A stretch of DNA of 63,938 nt from CAYYNQ01 sp964473105 (lineage in GTDB: Bacteria > Sumerlaeota > Sumerlaeia > MVZB01): positions 1 through 63,938 of the forward strand of contig CAYYNQ010000009.1 of assembly GCA_964473105.1 (NCBI GenBank), in the 5' to 3' direction. The position numbers were made by a program, and so were the translations under genes. The first letter of the stretch is position 1. Each line of letters starts with the position of its first letter. The notes under the pieces are model-generated. The model saw only the letters and a program-made list of their open reading frames with translations, made no database searches and had not been told where the DNA came from. Shown here piece by piece: positions 36,232 through 45,712 of the stretch.

Positions 36232-37173
36232 TCAGTTGTCCTGGGGTGGAAGCGTTGGCGCACCGGCAACATATGGTTTCAGGGCGGCGTAAATTGCGAA
36301 ATTGACGGGTGTTTCAATCCCGTGGTTGCGCCCCAGTCGGACCAGCTTGCCGTTGAGGGCTTCCAGCTCAAGCGGTTTCCCGGCCTCCAGGTCATAATAC
36401 ATCGAGGGCCTGTGGGTCGGGGGTATCTTGTGGATGACGAGGTCCATCACTCCTTCCACATACCCCCCCGGCATGGGGACGCCGGCCGCTTTCGCCACGC
36501 TGACGCCTTCCTCGAGCGCTTTCACACACAGTTCATGGGTATCGGGACAGGAAAATGTGGGTTTTGCGGGGAGTCGGGTGAGAACCTCAACGCTCGCCGT
36601 CCCACACATGGCGAGGAACTTCTCCCACAAAACGGTGATGATATCCGGGCTCGCCTCGCTTATCAATCCTGCTTTCCCGAATGTTCCGACAATCCTATTC
36701 AGGCCGGGTGAGCCGGAGCCGTCGAGTCGCCCGAACAGGGTCTTGCGCTCAAGCCTGATCTCGATGACCCCCGGGCTGATGATTCCGGCATTCACATAGC
36801 TCGCGCCCGCCACAAAATGACCTTTACCGACAATGTCCTCGATGATTTCAATATTATCCACGCCATTCTGAACGGATGTGATGATTGTATCGGGCTTTAC
36901 GCAGGTCCGGATTTTCTCGGCTACCGGGCCGGTGTCATAGGTCTTGACACAGAAGACGACCAGGTCGACCGGACCGATCGAGCCGGGATCGTCGGTGACC
37001 TTCACGGAAAGGTTGGTATCACCGCCCTCCTTCATGCGGAGCGTCAGGCCCCTGGTCCGGATTGCCTCGAGCTGTCTACCGCGGGCGACAAAGGTCACGT
37101 CCTCGCCGGCCTGCATCAGCTTGCCGCCGTAGTAGCCTCCCAGTCCTCCTGTTCCGATGATGGCAACGCGCAT
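36232..37173 (-). CDS. 2-dehydropantoate 2-reductase-like (PanE/ApbA family) oxidoreductase
   Basis: 313 residues; ATG preceded by GGGGGAA. The NADP-binding motif is IIGTGGLGGYYGG at the N-terminus. The catalytic Lys sits in LWEKFLAMCG near residue 190, and PSMYYDLEAGKPLELEALNG follows near residue 265, as in ApbA/PanE. The family reduces ketopantoate, but many members in catabolic operons reduce other 2-keto acids. Its place between an aldehyde dehydrogenase and two MR/MLE proteins suggests the latter here; that is inference. Confidence 0.88.
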   Translation of the reverse strand: MRVAIIGTGGLGGYYGGKLMQAGEDVTFVARGRQLEAIRTRGLTLRMKEGGDTNLSVKVTDDPGSIGPVDLVVFCVKTYDTGPVAEKIRTCVKPDTIITSVQNGVDNIEIIEDIVGKGHFVAGASYVNAGIISPGVIEIRLERKTLFGRLDGSGSPGLNRIVGTFGKAGLISEASPDIITVLWEKFLAMCGTASVEVLTRLPAKPTFSCPDTHELCVKALEEGVSVAKAAGVPMPGGYVEGVMDLVIHKIPPTHRPSMYYDLEAGKPLELEALNGKLVRLGRNHGIETPVNFAIYAALKPYVAGAPTLPPQDN

Positions 37174-37256
37174 GGATTCCCCCGTATCCCGGAAGTGTTG
37201 TATGTCCTGACCGGTGAAGTGGTGTTTGAGGACTCTACAGTCCGCCGGTTGTCATG

Positions 37257-38762
37257 CTACCCGCCCAGATTGACGCAGACGGCCTTGAGCTGGGAATAGA
37301 TCTCCATGGCATGGGGCCCGCTCTCACTCCCGTAACCGCTCATCTTGTATCCGCCGAATGGCATTGTATCGTCGAAGATGTTGTAGCAGTTGACCCAGAT
37401 GGTTCCCGCCTGGATGGACTTTGCAATTGTGTGTGCCCTGCTGATATCCCGTGTCCAGACCGCGCCTGCCAGGCCGTACTGGACGTTGTTGCCCATCTTC
37501 ACGACTTCATCCAGGTCTTCGAACGGGATGGCGCTGAGGACCGGGCCGAAGATCTCCTCTTGGGCAATTCGCATGTCCGGCTGCACCTTGTCGAAGACCG
37601 TCGGCTCGACAAAATATCCATTCGCGAATTCCCCGTTGGTCATGCGTGACCCTCCCTGGCGAAACTCGGCGCCCTCCTCCTGTCCGATCTTCAGGTAACC
37701 GGTGACGCGGTCGAGCTGTTTCTCCGAGATCAGCGGACCCATCTGGGTTTCGGGGTCGAAACCGTTACCCACCTTGACGGTCGAGGCAAAATCGGCGACC
37801 TGCGATATAAAACTGTCGTAAATCTTTTTCTCAACGAACAGGCGTGACCCGGCACAGCAGACCTGGCCTGCATTCCGGCAGATCGCCCAGGCTGTTCCGG
37901 GTACTGCCTGTTCAAGATCCGCGTCAGCGAAGACGATGTCCGGTGACTTGCCACCCAGCTCGAGGGAAACCCGCTTGAGGTTGCCTGCCGAGGCCTGGAT
38001 GATTTTCTGGCCTGTGACATGAGATCCCGTAAACGCGATCTTATTGACATCGGGATGTTCAGAAAGCGCGGATCCTGCGGTCGCGCCGAACCCCGGGCAG
38101 ATATTCACCACGCCGGGTGGAAACCCGGCCTCAAGGATCAGTTCACCCAGGCGCAGGACGGACAGGGGTGTCTGCTCAGCCGGCTTGAGGACGATGGTAT
38201 TTCCTGCCGCCAAGGCCGGTGCCAGGCTCCGCGAGGCAACAACCAGCGGCCCGTTCCAGGGATGGATTGCCCCGACGACCCCAAGCGGTTCACGGCGTGT
38301 ATAGGTGAAGAAATTCCCGGGGATGGAATTTTCAACCGTGTCGCCGTGGATCTTGGTGGCCATACCGGCATAATAGCGTAACGTGTTGCATACTCGCGGA
38401 ACCATCCCGTTGAGGGCGGCGGTGTAGGGCATGCCATTGTCCAGTGTCTCGAGACAAGCCAGTTCCTCGCCATTCTCCTCGAAGAGGTCCGCCAATCTCA
38501 GGAGGAGGGCCTGTCTGCCGGAGGGCTTGGTTTTTGCCCAGTCCGTCTCGAACGCCCGGCGCGCGGCTTTCACGGCACGGTCGATGTCCTCCTTGTCTGC
38601 CTCGGCGACCGTTGCGTGTACTTGTCCGGTCGCGGGGTTCAGGGTCTCGAAGGTTTTGCCCGAGGCGGCCTCGACCCACTCTCCCCCGATCAGCATCTTC
38701 CTCGGCCGGGACTTCAGGAATTCAGAGGCGGCAGGGTGTAATTTTTCCTCAAGAGCTGGCAT
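37257..38762 (-). CDS. NAD(P)-dependent aldehyde dehydrogenase
   Basis: 501 residues from the ATG (MPALEEKL) with AAGGA eight bases upstream. The ALDH signature is complete: HPWNGPL, the Glu base in LELGGKSPDIVF, and the catalytic Cys in GQVCCAGSRLF near residue 300; the C-terminal PFGGYKMSGYG is present. It opens a five-gene operon (37257-38762 down to 33078). In oxidative pentose or sugar-acid pathways a semialdehyde dehydrogenase is the last step, which fits the neighbouring dehydratases. Betaine or aldehyde detoxification are alternatives. Confidence 0.92.
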   Translation of the reverse strand: MPALEEKLHPAASEFLKSRPRKMLIGGEWVEAASGKTFETLNPATGQVHATVAEADKEDIDRAVKAARRAFETDWAKTKPSGRQALLLRLADLFEENGEELACLETLDNGMPYTAALNGMVPRVCNTLRYYAGMATKIHGDTVENSIPGNFFTYTRREPLGVVGAIHPWNGPLVVASRSLAPALAAGNTIVLKPAEQTPLSVLRLGELILEAGFPPGVVNICPGFGATAGSALSEHPDVNKIAFTGSHVTGQKIIQASAGNLKRVSLELGGKSPDIVFADADLEQAVPGTAWAICRNAGQVCCAGSRLFVEKKIYDSFISQVADFASTVKVGNGFDPETQMGPLISEKQLDRVTGYLKIGQEEGAEFRQGGSRMTNGEFANGYFVEPTVFDKVQPDMRIAQEEIFGPVLSAIPFEDLDEVVKMGNNVQYGLAGAVWTRDISRAHTIAKSIQAGTIWVNCYNIFDDTMPFGGYKMSGYGSESGPHAMEIYSQLKAVCVNLGG

Positions 38763-39123
38763 GACGGCATTCCTTCCTTGTGGGTATCGGGCTCGGAGAC
38801 AAGATTGTCGAAAATGGTCAGGACACCTTAGATGATGAAAGTCCCACAATCAAGGGTTTGAGCCACGGGTAGGAGCCTGATCGCTCTTTAATAGCTTGGA
38901 ATCCACCGGCTGCGGGGCCATCCGCCGCAGTCGGGCTTGAAGTAGGGGCCGCGAACTGTCAACATGCAGCAGCCTTTGCGAATTGAGACGTGATGAAGGA
39001 ACCCCGGTGAAGACTGACTGGAACAACAGGATCTCCGCGCTGATACTGACGTGCAGGCGAAGCCGGTTGCGGAGGATGCTTCAGCCCGTCTTGGGATGGG
39101 CCTTGGGAGGGGGGGTGAGCGTG
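38763..39123. other. Divergent intergenic region, no gene seen
   Basis: This 361-base gap separates the sugar-acid operon (minus) from the degenerate GH127-like gene (plus). It should contain both promoters; I see no convincing -35/-10 pair. A CTGCGG ... CCGCAG inverted repeat lies near 38910-38930. The shared divergent position suggests joint control. Confidence 0.45.
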
Positions 39124-41871
39124 ATGAAGTTGAAGTTCTTATGCATCATGCTGGCCTTAAACCCGGTATATGCAGAAAGCTGGGATCTTTCATCCGGTTT
39201 TTCGCAAACGGATAATCCGGCCGGTCCATGGTCTTGGGGTTGGCTGGCCCCCGGGCATGAACTAACACCTTACTCAACCCCCGACTCATATGATGGTGGG
39301 GCGACAGGCTGGCAGAATCATTACCTCAATCATTCCGGACGGGCGGTCAGGAACGGCCTTCCCGGATATGTCGAAAACGAATCCTGTTACAGGCCCGGTC
39401 AGGTTGTTCTCCAGCCCGGTATCCACGTGGACAAGCCCGTTGCTGTCCGCTGGACATCCAAATCCCAGGCGGCGGTCAGGATTGATGCGCGTTTCATGGG
39501 TCTCAATCACAGGTCGGGCACGACCACGGGTGTGTATGTCCACCACAACGGGAGAGCATTGTTTCGGGAATCCATCAACGGTTTTTCCGGCTGTCCGGAA
39601 TATCCCGCGTCGGGGAATTCCCCTGGCGTGGATTTCTTACATGTGCTGCAGGTTAATCCGGGCGACTACATTGATTTTTCCGTGGACCACGGCGGTAACG
39701 GGGCTCATGCCGTCGAGACAGGTGCCGGCAATGATTCCACCGGGCTGGACCTGGTGATCAGTGAGGTTGCATCCGGTTATGGTCAGGTCTCGGGGTTTGT
39801 CACCGCAAGGATTCCCCAAGTCCGGTTCATATCCGGCGCGCGGATTCAAACCTTGGATGGAACATACTCGACGCTCTCGGGGAAGGATGGGCGGTTTGAA
39901 ATGATGCTCCCGGAGGGGGATCATCACCTGCAGATGGAATACCCGGGATTTCCCGCCCGGGAATCGGGGTTGACGGTATCCGGGGCGACCACGACAACGC
40001 TTGAGTTCGGCCTTGAAGCGGGTGCGCTGGTGGGTGTTGTCAGAGCCGAAGGGCCGGGCAGGCCTCCCTTGCTGGGATGCCTTGTCCGCATGGATGACAG
40101 CCCGTTCTTCATGAGTACCACAAGCGGGGGTTCCTTTGTTCTGGTTGCCCCGCCCGGCAGCTATCGTGTGAGCATTCAGGCGCACGGATACGAGAAGCAA
40201 CATCTGGATACGACGTTGGTTGCGGGTGAAAGCATCTTTGAAAATATAAGTTTGAAGTGGTCCGGGCTGATGCCGATGGACCCGGAAAATTTTAGGCGCG
40301 TCCGCAGGATGGCCGCGAATTACCCGCAATCTAACCTGCCTGGTGTCGACCTTTCATGGCACATGGACCGTGCAATTGAATACATGTTGGATACGATGGA
40401 CCGGGCACAGGGCGGACTGCCATGGTCGGTCAACCGCATTTACTTTCCACCGGCCGTGATTGAGCACAGCGACGGCGACCTTCCCCACAACACGGCGCGT
40501 TACCTCCTTGCCATGATGGCCTGGGAGGATGCAACCGGGCAGCGTGTGGGGGACGAGGCAGCCGTGCAGATGCTCCGCTCGCTGTTACATGGGTGTATTT
40601 CCGGCGAGGATCACCTGGCGCATACCCCAAACCCCGAAAAAAAAGACATGGCGCTCCTCGACATGCACAGTCGGCGTGAGGCGCTGCTGGCGTTGCTGGG
40701 GCTTGCCCGGACACGGGGGGATCGGGAATCGGCCGATCTCGCTGTCCGGATGATTGACAGCCTTGTCGAGGAGGAGGCGGGCGGGGTGAAGCCCAGTCCC
40801 CTGGTCAGCCCGCGCATGATCCGGTCGCTGATCATGCATCACCGCTATTCCGGGCATGAGCCGAGCGTCAGGCTTGCGTCCAGATATGCAGAAACGGAAA
40901 TCCCTCGTGTATTTGACAACAGGGGCCGTGTCACCCTCAGCCACATGCATTCCGTTCTGGGTGCCTTGAGCGGGCTGGTTGAACTGGGGCTCCATGTGGC
41001 CGATTCGCGGTATCTCGAGAAGGCGAGACTTGTGATTGACCGGGGACTAACCCCGCACCGGACCCGTTTTGGATTCATTTTTGAGACGGATATGGCCATT
41101 GGACGGGGCGAAGCCAACAACCCGGCTGACCTGGTTCGGTCCGAGATCCTGCTCGGCCTGAACGGACACCCGCAATACCTTGATGATGCGGAACGAATTG
41201 TCCGGAACCATTTGCTTGCCAGCCAGTTTCTTGACCCGTCCCTTGCGGGCAGCCCCGCTGAAGGTGATCCCCTGCCTGATGACAGCCCGGGGGCGCGGTA
41301 CAGTGACGCGGCTGAAAGGCTCTGTGGGGGCTTCTCGTTCACCGCGCCCAATGATCTTGTCGACGGGGTTTATTACGAGCGGTTCGACATGGCGGCCGAC
41401 CTCGCAAGCGGCGCGATCGAGGGTCTTGCCGCAGTTTGGAGGTCCATCGTCACCGAGGATGCTGGGGGACTGAAGGTCAATTTTCTTTTCAGCCGGGATA
41501 CCCCGGCCGTGAATGTGCGCAGCCATATTCCCGTGCAGGGCCGAGTGGAGCTGGATATCAGGAAACCGGCTGATGTTTTCGTGCGAATCCCTTCTTATGT
41601 CGACCTGCATGGATTGCGGGTGACGCTGAACGGCCACATGCTTGAGGACCTGCGGGTGACGGGTTCTTACCTTCATATCCCCAAGACATCCGGCGTGGCC
41701 AAGGCGGTGGTCGAGTTTGAGCAGGTCGTTGCCTTTCGGGAGACACAGCTCGGTGGTCAGGAGTATACGGAGGAATGGCTGGGGGATACATTATGGAACA
41801 TCCTTCCCCGCGGTGAGCGGATCCCCCTTTATTATCCAGCACGACTTGCCCTTTACGGCATGACTCCCTGA
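39124..41871 (+). CDS. Exported multi-domain protein ending in a degenerate GH127-like barrel
   Basis: 915 residues from the ATG that starts MKLKFLCIMLALNPVYA; the frame is open upstream but without a better start, and GGAGG lies about 13 bases before it. Residues 20-220 form a beta-rich domain, followed by two carboxypeptidase-regulatory-like repeats (residues about 220-370, VSGFVTARIP and GVVRAEGP). The remainder follows the GH127-like barrel and beta-domain: VNFLFSRDT and RSHIPVQGRVEL match the paralogues. The cysteine pair region reads GGFSFTAPNDLVDG, so the CC motif and the matching ExC are missing. A catalytically dead, binding-only or redirected enzyme is inferred. It faces the sugar-acid operon divergently. 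Confidence 0.75.
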   Translation: MKLKFLCIMLALNPVYAESWDLSSGFSQTDNPAGPWSWGWLAPGHELTPYSTPDSYDGGATGWQNHYLNHSGRAVRNGLPGYVENESCYRPGQVVLQPGIHVDKPVAVRWTSKSQAAVRIDARFMGLNHRSGTTTGVYVHHNGRALFRESINGFSGCPEYPASGNSPGVDFLHVLQVNPGDYIDFSVDHGGNGAHAVETGAGNDSTGLDLVISEVASGYGQVSGFVTARIPQVRFISGARIQTLDGTYSTLSGKDGRFEMMLPEGDHHLQMEYPGFPARESGLTVSGATTTTLEFGLEAGALVGVVRAEGPGRPPLLGCLVRMDDSPFFMSTTSGGSFVLVAPPGSYRVSIQAHGYEKQHLDTTLVAGESIFENISLKWSGLMPMDPENFRRVRRMAANYPQSNLPGVDLSWHMDRAIEYMLDTMDRAQGGLPWSVNRIYFPPAVIEHSDGDLPHNTARYLLAMMAWEDATGQRVGDEAAVQMLRSLLHGCISGEDHLAHTPNPEKKDMALLDMHSRREALLALLGLARTRGDRESADLAVRMIDSLVEEEAGGVKPSPLVSPRMIRSLIMHHRYSGHEPSVRLASRYAETEIPRVFDNRGRVTLSHMHSVLGALSGLVELGLHVADSRYLEKARLVIDRGLTPHRTRFGFIFETDMAIGRGEANNPADLVRSEILLGLNGHPQYLDDAERIVRNHLLASQFLDPSLAGSPAEGDPLPDDSPGARYSDAAERLCGGFSFTAPNDLVDGVYYERFDMAADLASGAIEGLAAVWRSIVTEDAGGLKVNFLFSRDTPAVNVRSHIPVQGRVELDIRKPADVFVRIPSYVDLHGLRVTLNGHMLEDLRVTGSYLHIPKTSGVAKAVVEFEQVVAFRETQLGGQEYTEEWLGDTLWNILPRGERIPLYYPARLALYGMTP

Positions 41872-42032
41872 TCTGCCGGCAGGGGTTGGCGGTGAAATTC
41901 CGCGGTTCGTTTTGCGGGGATGCGGGGTTTCATCCGGGAGGCGCCGATCTTTTGCGGTTTTGTATTCGGCCATGGATGACATGCTGATTGCTCAACCCAT
42001 TTATCGCGGAAGTTTTGGAAAGCCTGTTTCAC

Positions 42033-42812
42033 ATGGGTGAAGACAAACAACTCTCGGGCCTTGTTGCCATTATCACCGGCGGTGCATCGGGTATCGGGAG
42101 AGGCATTTGCCTTGAGTTTGCCGCCCGGGGGGCCGAAGTCGCGGTCGTGGATATCGATGCCAATGGTGGAGCCCGGGTTGCAGGGGAGAATGGGGGGCAG
42201 GGGGGGCGGGCAATCGACCTTGTGGCTGATGTTCGCAGACATCATGAGGTCGCCGGTGCCGTCCATCAGGCGCTGGATCGGTTCGGGAGGGTGGACATTC
42301 TTGTCAATTGTGCGGGAAAGAATGATTACCGGGATGTGGCAGAGACAACCCTGGAAGACTGGGAGGATATCCGGTCAACCAATCTGGACGGGGCATGGTA
42401 TTTCTCGAGGGCCGTTATTCCGGCCATGAGGCAGCATGATGGGGGGAAGATCATCAATATCGGCTCCGGGGCCGCAATTCGCGGGATTCCCCAGTCCATT
42501 CCCTATACGGCCTCGAAACACGGGCTGGTGGGCATGACACGTGCGTTGGCCGTGGATCTCGGCCCTGATCAGATCAATGTCAACTGCATCTGTCCCGGGG
42601 CGATTGACACGCCGCTTTTGAGGAAAGTGGGATCCGAGGCCTACATCGCGGAGGAGAAGCGACGTTATCCACTGGGTCGACTGGGGAAAGTCGAGGATGT
42701 TGTCAAGGCCGCGCTTTTTCTGGCATCATCCGACTCGGACTGGATCACGGGGATCGTTCTGCCGGTGGATGGCGGCCTGACCTCCAGTATCCGGGCTGAG
42801 AACAAGCGGTAG
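42033..42812 (+). CDS. SDR-family oxidoreductase
   Basis: 259 residues from the ATG at MGEDKQLSG, with GGAAAG ten bases upstream; the frame runs 15 codons further up. Cofactor motif TGGASGIG (about residue 13), Ser in GSGAAIRG, YTASK active site, and the VDGG C-terminal motif are all present. The NADH-preferring Asp in VVDI suggests NAD. It is convergent with the next SDR. A sugar or polyol dehydrogenase function is likely from context only. Confidence 0.9.
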   Translation: MGEDKQLSGLVAIITGGASGIGRGICLEFAARGAEVAVVDIDANGGARVAGENGGQGGRAIDLVADVRRHHEVAGAVHQALDRFGRVDILVNCAGKNDYRDVAETTLEDWEDIRSTNLDGAWYFSRAVIPAMRQHDGGKIINIGSGAAIRGIPQSIPYTASKHGLVGMTRALAVDLGPDQINVNCICPGAIDTPLLRKVGSEAYIAEEKRRYPLGRLGKVEDVVKAALFLASSDSDWITGIVLPVDGGLTSSIRAENKR

Positions 42813-42851
42813 CTGGGATATGATTCGGAATGTCGGTGGGGGGGATGCCGG

Positions 42852-43628
42852 TCAGGCCATGCATAATCCACCATCAACGTTCCAGGCTTGGCCTGTAACG
42901 CACGCCGCGGCATCACTGGCCAGGTAGACTGCGAGCGGGGCGATTTCCGCCGTTTCCAGCCGTGATCCTTGCGGGGTGATTCCCGACTCGATCTCTGCAA
43001 AGGTCTTCCCCAGTCGTGTCGTGTCGTATTTAATCCGCTCGTTGCTTGCGTCGGTGCGGACCGGTCCCGGGCAGATTGCATTCACGGTGATTCCATTTCC
43101 GGCCACCTCAAGTGCTGTTGTGCGTGTCAGGCCGATCAAACCGTGTTTGCTGGTCGAGTATGCCGCGCCATGGATCAGCGGGATCCTGCCGGCAACCGAT
43201 GCAATATGGATGATCCTGCCATGTCCTCTGCGGATCATCCCGGGCAGCACGCCCTTGCTGAAAAGATATGGAACAGTCAGGTTCAGTCGTATTGTCAGGT
43301 CCCAGTATGCATCATCAAATTCAGCCACCGGCCCGGGCCTGATTCCCGAACCAATCCCGGCGTTGTTGATGAGGATGTCGATATCCCCGCACCGGGACTC
43401 GAAGTAATCCAGCGTATCATTGACTGTTGAGGCCTGTACCAGGTCTGTTGCGTGGACTGTGCAACTGACGCCGAGGGGTTCCACTTCATCCCTCAGCGTC
43501 TCAAGGTTTTCCCTTGAGCGGGCCGTGACAGCCAGGTTGATCCCTTCCCGCGCCAGGGCCAGGGCGATTGCCCGGCCGATTCCGCGACTGGCCCCGGTTA
43601 CCAGTGCTGTCCGTTTAACTGGATTCAT
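42852..43628 (-). CDS. SDR-family oxidoreductase
   Basis: 258 residues. TGASRGIG cofactor motif at residues 12-19, ASVAGRIP with the active-site Ser, YSTSK, and a C-terminal NVDGG. The start ATG lies six bases downstream of the stop of the broken membrane-protein gene, so the two may be co-transcribed. It resembles 3-oxoacyl reductase-type and sugar dehydrogenase-type SDRs; substrate unknown. It is the third SDR near the sugar-acid operon. Confidence 0.9.
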   Translation of the reverse strand: MNPVKRTALVTGASRGIGRAIALALAREGINLAVTARSRENLETLRDEVEPLGVSCTVHATDLVQASTVNDTLDYFESRCGDIDILINNAGIGSGIRPGPVAEFDDAYWDLTIRLNLTVPYLFSKGVLPGMIRRGHGRIIHIASVAGRIPLIHGAAYSTSKHGLIGLTRTTALEVAGNGITVNAICPGPVRTDASNERIKYDTTRLGKTFAEIESGITPQGSRLETAEIAPLAVYLASDAAACVTGQAWNVDGGLCMA

Positions 43629-43634
43629 GGAGTA

Positions 43635-44617
43635 TCAACTACCCATCCTGGATGGAATGACGGCTGGTCCCGAACCGGGAGCCGGGCAGATCCTGAGGAT
43701 CACCAGTCCCAGGATGACGGGAACCCACAGCCGAACCTCCTTTGTGTTGGCCACGTTGAGGACAAAGAGGGTATAGGGAATGGCCCCAAGAAAAAAGCAT
43801 AAACACGGATTTCGTCTGCAGGGGTCCATGAGCAGGTAACCCGATATGACGAGAAACAGGATGATGCCGGTTAATTCAAAGAACCCGAAGTTTTCCACGA
43901 AACGCATGTTCTCGAAATATGCGTTATGGAAACCCAGCCAGACCCGCAGCAGGAAGTAGGGGATGATGAAGCAGAGGCAGAGGACTATCAGCCGGACAAA
44001 CCTCCGTGGGTTTGCCTTGACCCGCATCATGGCGGGATCATGGCTGTGCCAGGCAAGGTAAAAGACCGGGATCAGGATGCTGGATTCCCGGGTGAGTGTT
44101 GCTAGGATGACCGTGCAGCAGAGGCCGGCGAAACCGACTCTGGAGTCGCTTTGGGTGATCAGGCAGACACCCAGCACGAACAGGAAATAGCTGAGTATGT
44201 CATAGGGCGCGATGACATACTGGGTCAGGTTGATGAACATCATCATGCTGAAGACGGCGAGATCCGGCAGGTATTTCCCTTTGGACGAGAGGACCCGGTT
44301 GAGGAGCAGGTGAGAAAATGTGCAGAAAAGGCAGAGAAAGATGGTGTTGCTGATGAAATACGCCGTGTAAAACTGGGGCGATATATTCGTGGCTTTTTCC
44401 AGGATCCCGGGAGCGAATGCCGGCAGGTCGAATTGGTGGATGAGCTCGTGGGTTTTCAGCTGGATTGCCTGGCCGAGTACCCGATACTTGTAGATCCCGC
44501 GCCCGTAGTAGGATCTGAATTCATCCTCGGTAAAAACGCCGTCAGTATAGTTGGATGCGAATCCGTAGTAGATTCCCAGGCTGAAAAGGACCGGTAGGAT
44601 CCAGGAAACGGTTATGT
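43635..44617 (-). pseudogene. Integral membrane protein (GT-C-like), disrupted by two compensating frameshifts
   Basis: Gene-like coding sequence runs from about 44617 to the stop at 43635, longer than the intact ATG frame starting at 44246. Residues just before that ATG (HLLLNRVLSSKGKYLPDL) are clearly coding. Between about 44580 and 44519 the natural reading (LGIYYGFASNYTDGV, FTEDE) is in another frame and returns by one extra A in GAAATTC, giving FRSYYGRGIYKYRVLGQ. About eight TM segments follow, with YVIAPYDILSYF and TRESS. No start codon in the C-terminal frame lies between an upstream TAA and 44617; a C9 tract lies at 44641-44649. Either a pseudogene, a phase-variable gene or sequencing errors. 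Confidence 0.6.
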
Positions 44618-44640
44618 GCCGATATGCACCCAGGTGTCTG

Positions 44641-44649
44641 CCCCCCCCC
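44641..44649. repeat. C9 homopolymer at the 5' end of the disrupted membrane-protein gene
   Basis: A run of nine C (nine G on the coding strand) lies just upstream of the first coding-like residues of the disrupted gene. One additional G would join an upstream ATG frame (starting at 44809) to the membrane-protein frame. Slipped-strand variation or a homopolymer error could both explain it. Confidence 0.6.
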
Positions 44650-44747
44650 GACTGTTGTCCAGCGTGTCCCTGCGAACAGGGAAAGCCCAGTAAAGACCGG
44701 GACGTTTTATTTTCGGGATATCCTGTCCTGGAGGCAACCGGTCCGGC

Positions 44748-45209
44748 TCAGGCGGAATAGCGGTATTTGCCCCCGTTGAACTCGACCTTTCCCGACTCGG
44801 TTTTTTCACGCAGTTCTTTCTGGATGTGGCTCAGGCCGATATCTGCTTTCCGGCAGTATTTTGTGACGGCCTGGTCATCGTTGATCTGGGCGGGACTCAT
44901 CCACTTTCCCGCGTTATCCCTGAGGCAGGCATTGATAACCCGCCAGGGACGGGTCCTGAGGGCACTTTGGGATTTGTGTTTTCCCGGGCTGACACGGGGG
45001 CGACTTCCGGGACCGGCCGCATCAAGTTTCCGGGCAGAACGGCCAATCTGTCCGATTGCCTCCTGCAGTTGTTTCGGGTCATGGGGATCCAGTCCGTGGA
45101 TTATTTTCTGGAGTTCAATGACGGTATTGATCTGCTGGGCTTGATCGATTTGGCACTGGAGGCTCCTGACTTTCTGCTCCAGTTCCTTTACATTTACAGG
45201 TGCGGACAT
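44748..45209 (-). CDS. Conserved-looking hypothetical protein: coiled coil plus basic winged-helix-like C-terminus
   Basis: 153 residues. Residues 5-45 predict a coiled coil (VKELEQKVRSLQCQIDQAQQ), followed by a basic Ser/Pro/Arg linker (GPGSRPRVSPGKHKSQ). Residues 85-153 look like a winged helix: LRTRPWRVINACLRD, MSPAQINDD, LSHIQKELREKTESGKV and FNGGKYRY as the wing. A DNA-binding or H-NS-like role is plausible but not shown. It stands alone at the border of the polysaccharide region, about 100 bases before the disrupted membrane-protein gene. Confidence 0.65.
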   Translation of the reverse strand: MSAPVNVKELEQKVRSLQCQIDQAQQINTVIELQKIIHGLDPHDPKQLQEAIGQIGRSARKLDAAGPGSRPRVSPGKHKSQSALRTRPWRVINACLRDNAGKWMSPAQINDDQAVTKYCRKADIGLSHIQKELREKTESGKVEFNGGKYRYSA

Positions 45210-45712
45210 ACGGCGTTCCGGCCTCCTTCTTAAGTTTAAAAGATACCACTTGAATCAGTTGAATAAGGACTGATTCATAGCCACCATCGGCTTGATTGTT
45301 GAATAGGGCCCCGGATACGGGACTCGAGCTCCCCCACATTTTAATCCCTGATTATGGGGGCTGCAACCCCAAATTCAGGGGGCGGGTGGCCCTGACAATG
45401 GGGCCAGGGGTTCTTGACGATGTAATTGCAAGCAACTGACAAAGGTTCTGGATTGCGAAGGTCGCGTCCCGGGTGGGCGTTATTCATACCGGTGTGCTTT
45501 TGTTACGTGGCTCATGTTCAAGTCCGCCGGGTCTGCCGTCCACGATTGCGGGTCCGGGCAGGCCCTTGTGGCCATGCGTTTCATCTTGTTGTGACACATG
45601 ATCTGCCATGGATGCCAAATTACCCGGCATGTGAAGTATTCGATTGGGATTGGAATCGGCGAAGGGACAGGGCCTTCCGCGTTCTGGACATCCCTTCCCG
45701 ATTCCGTTATTA
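45210..45712. other. Intergenic region with an imperfect hairpin
   Basis: About 500 bases without a convincing gene lie between the winged-helix-like gene (minus) and the membrane glycosyltransferase (plus). Short frames here look like noise. An imperfect inverted repeat is listed separately. No strong promoter is recognisable. Confidence 0.45.
45346..45380. repeat. Imperfect inverted repeat
   Basis: CCCTGATTATGGGG and CCCCAAATTCAGGG form a 14-bp stem with two mismatches around a seven-base loop. Neither strand has a T-run after it, so it is not an intrinsic terminator. It may be an operator or mRNA structure. Confidence 0.55.
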
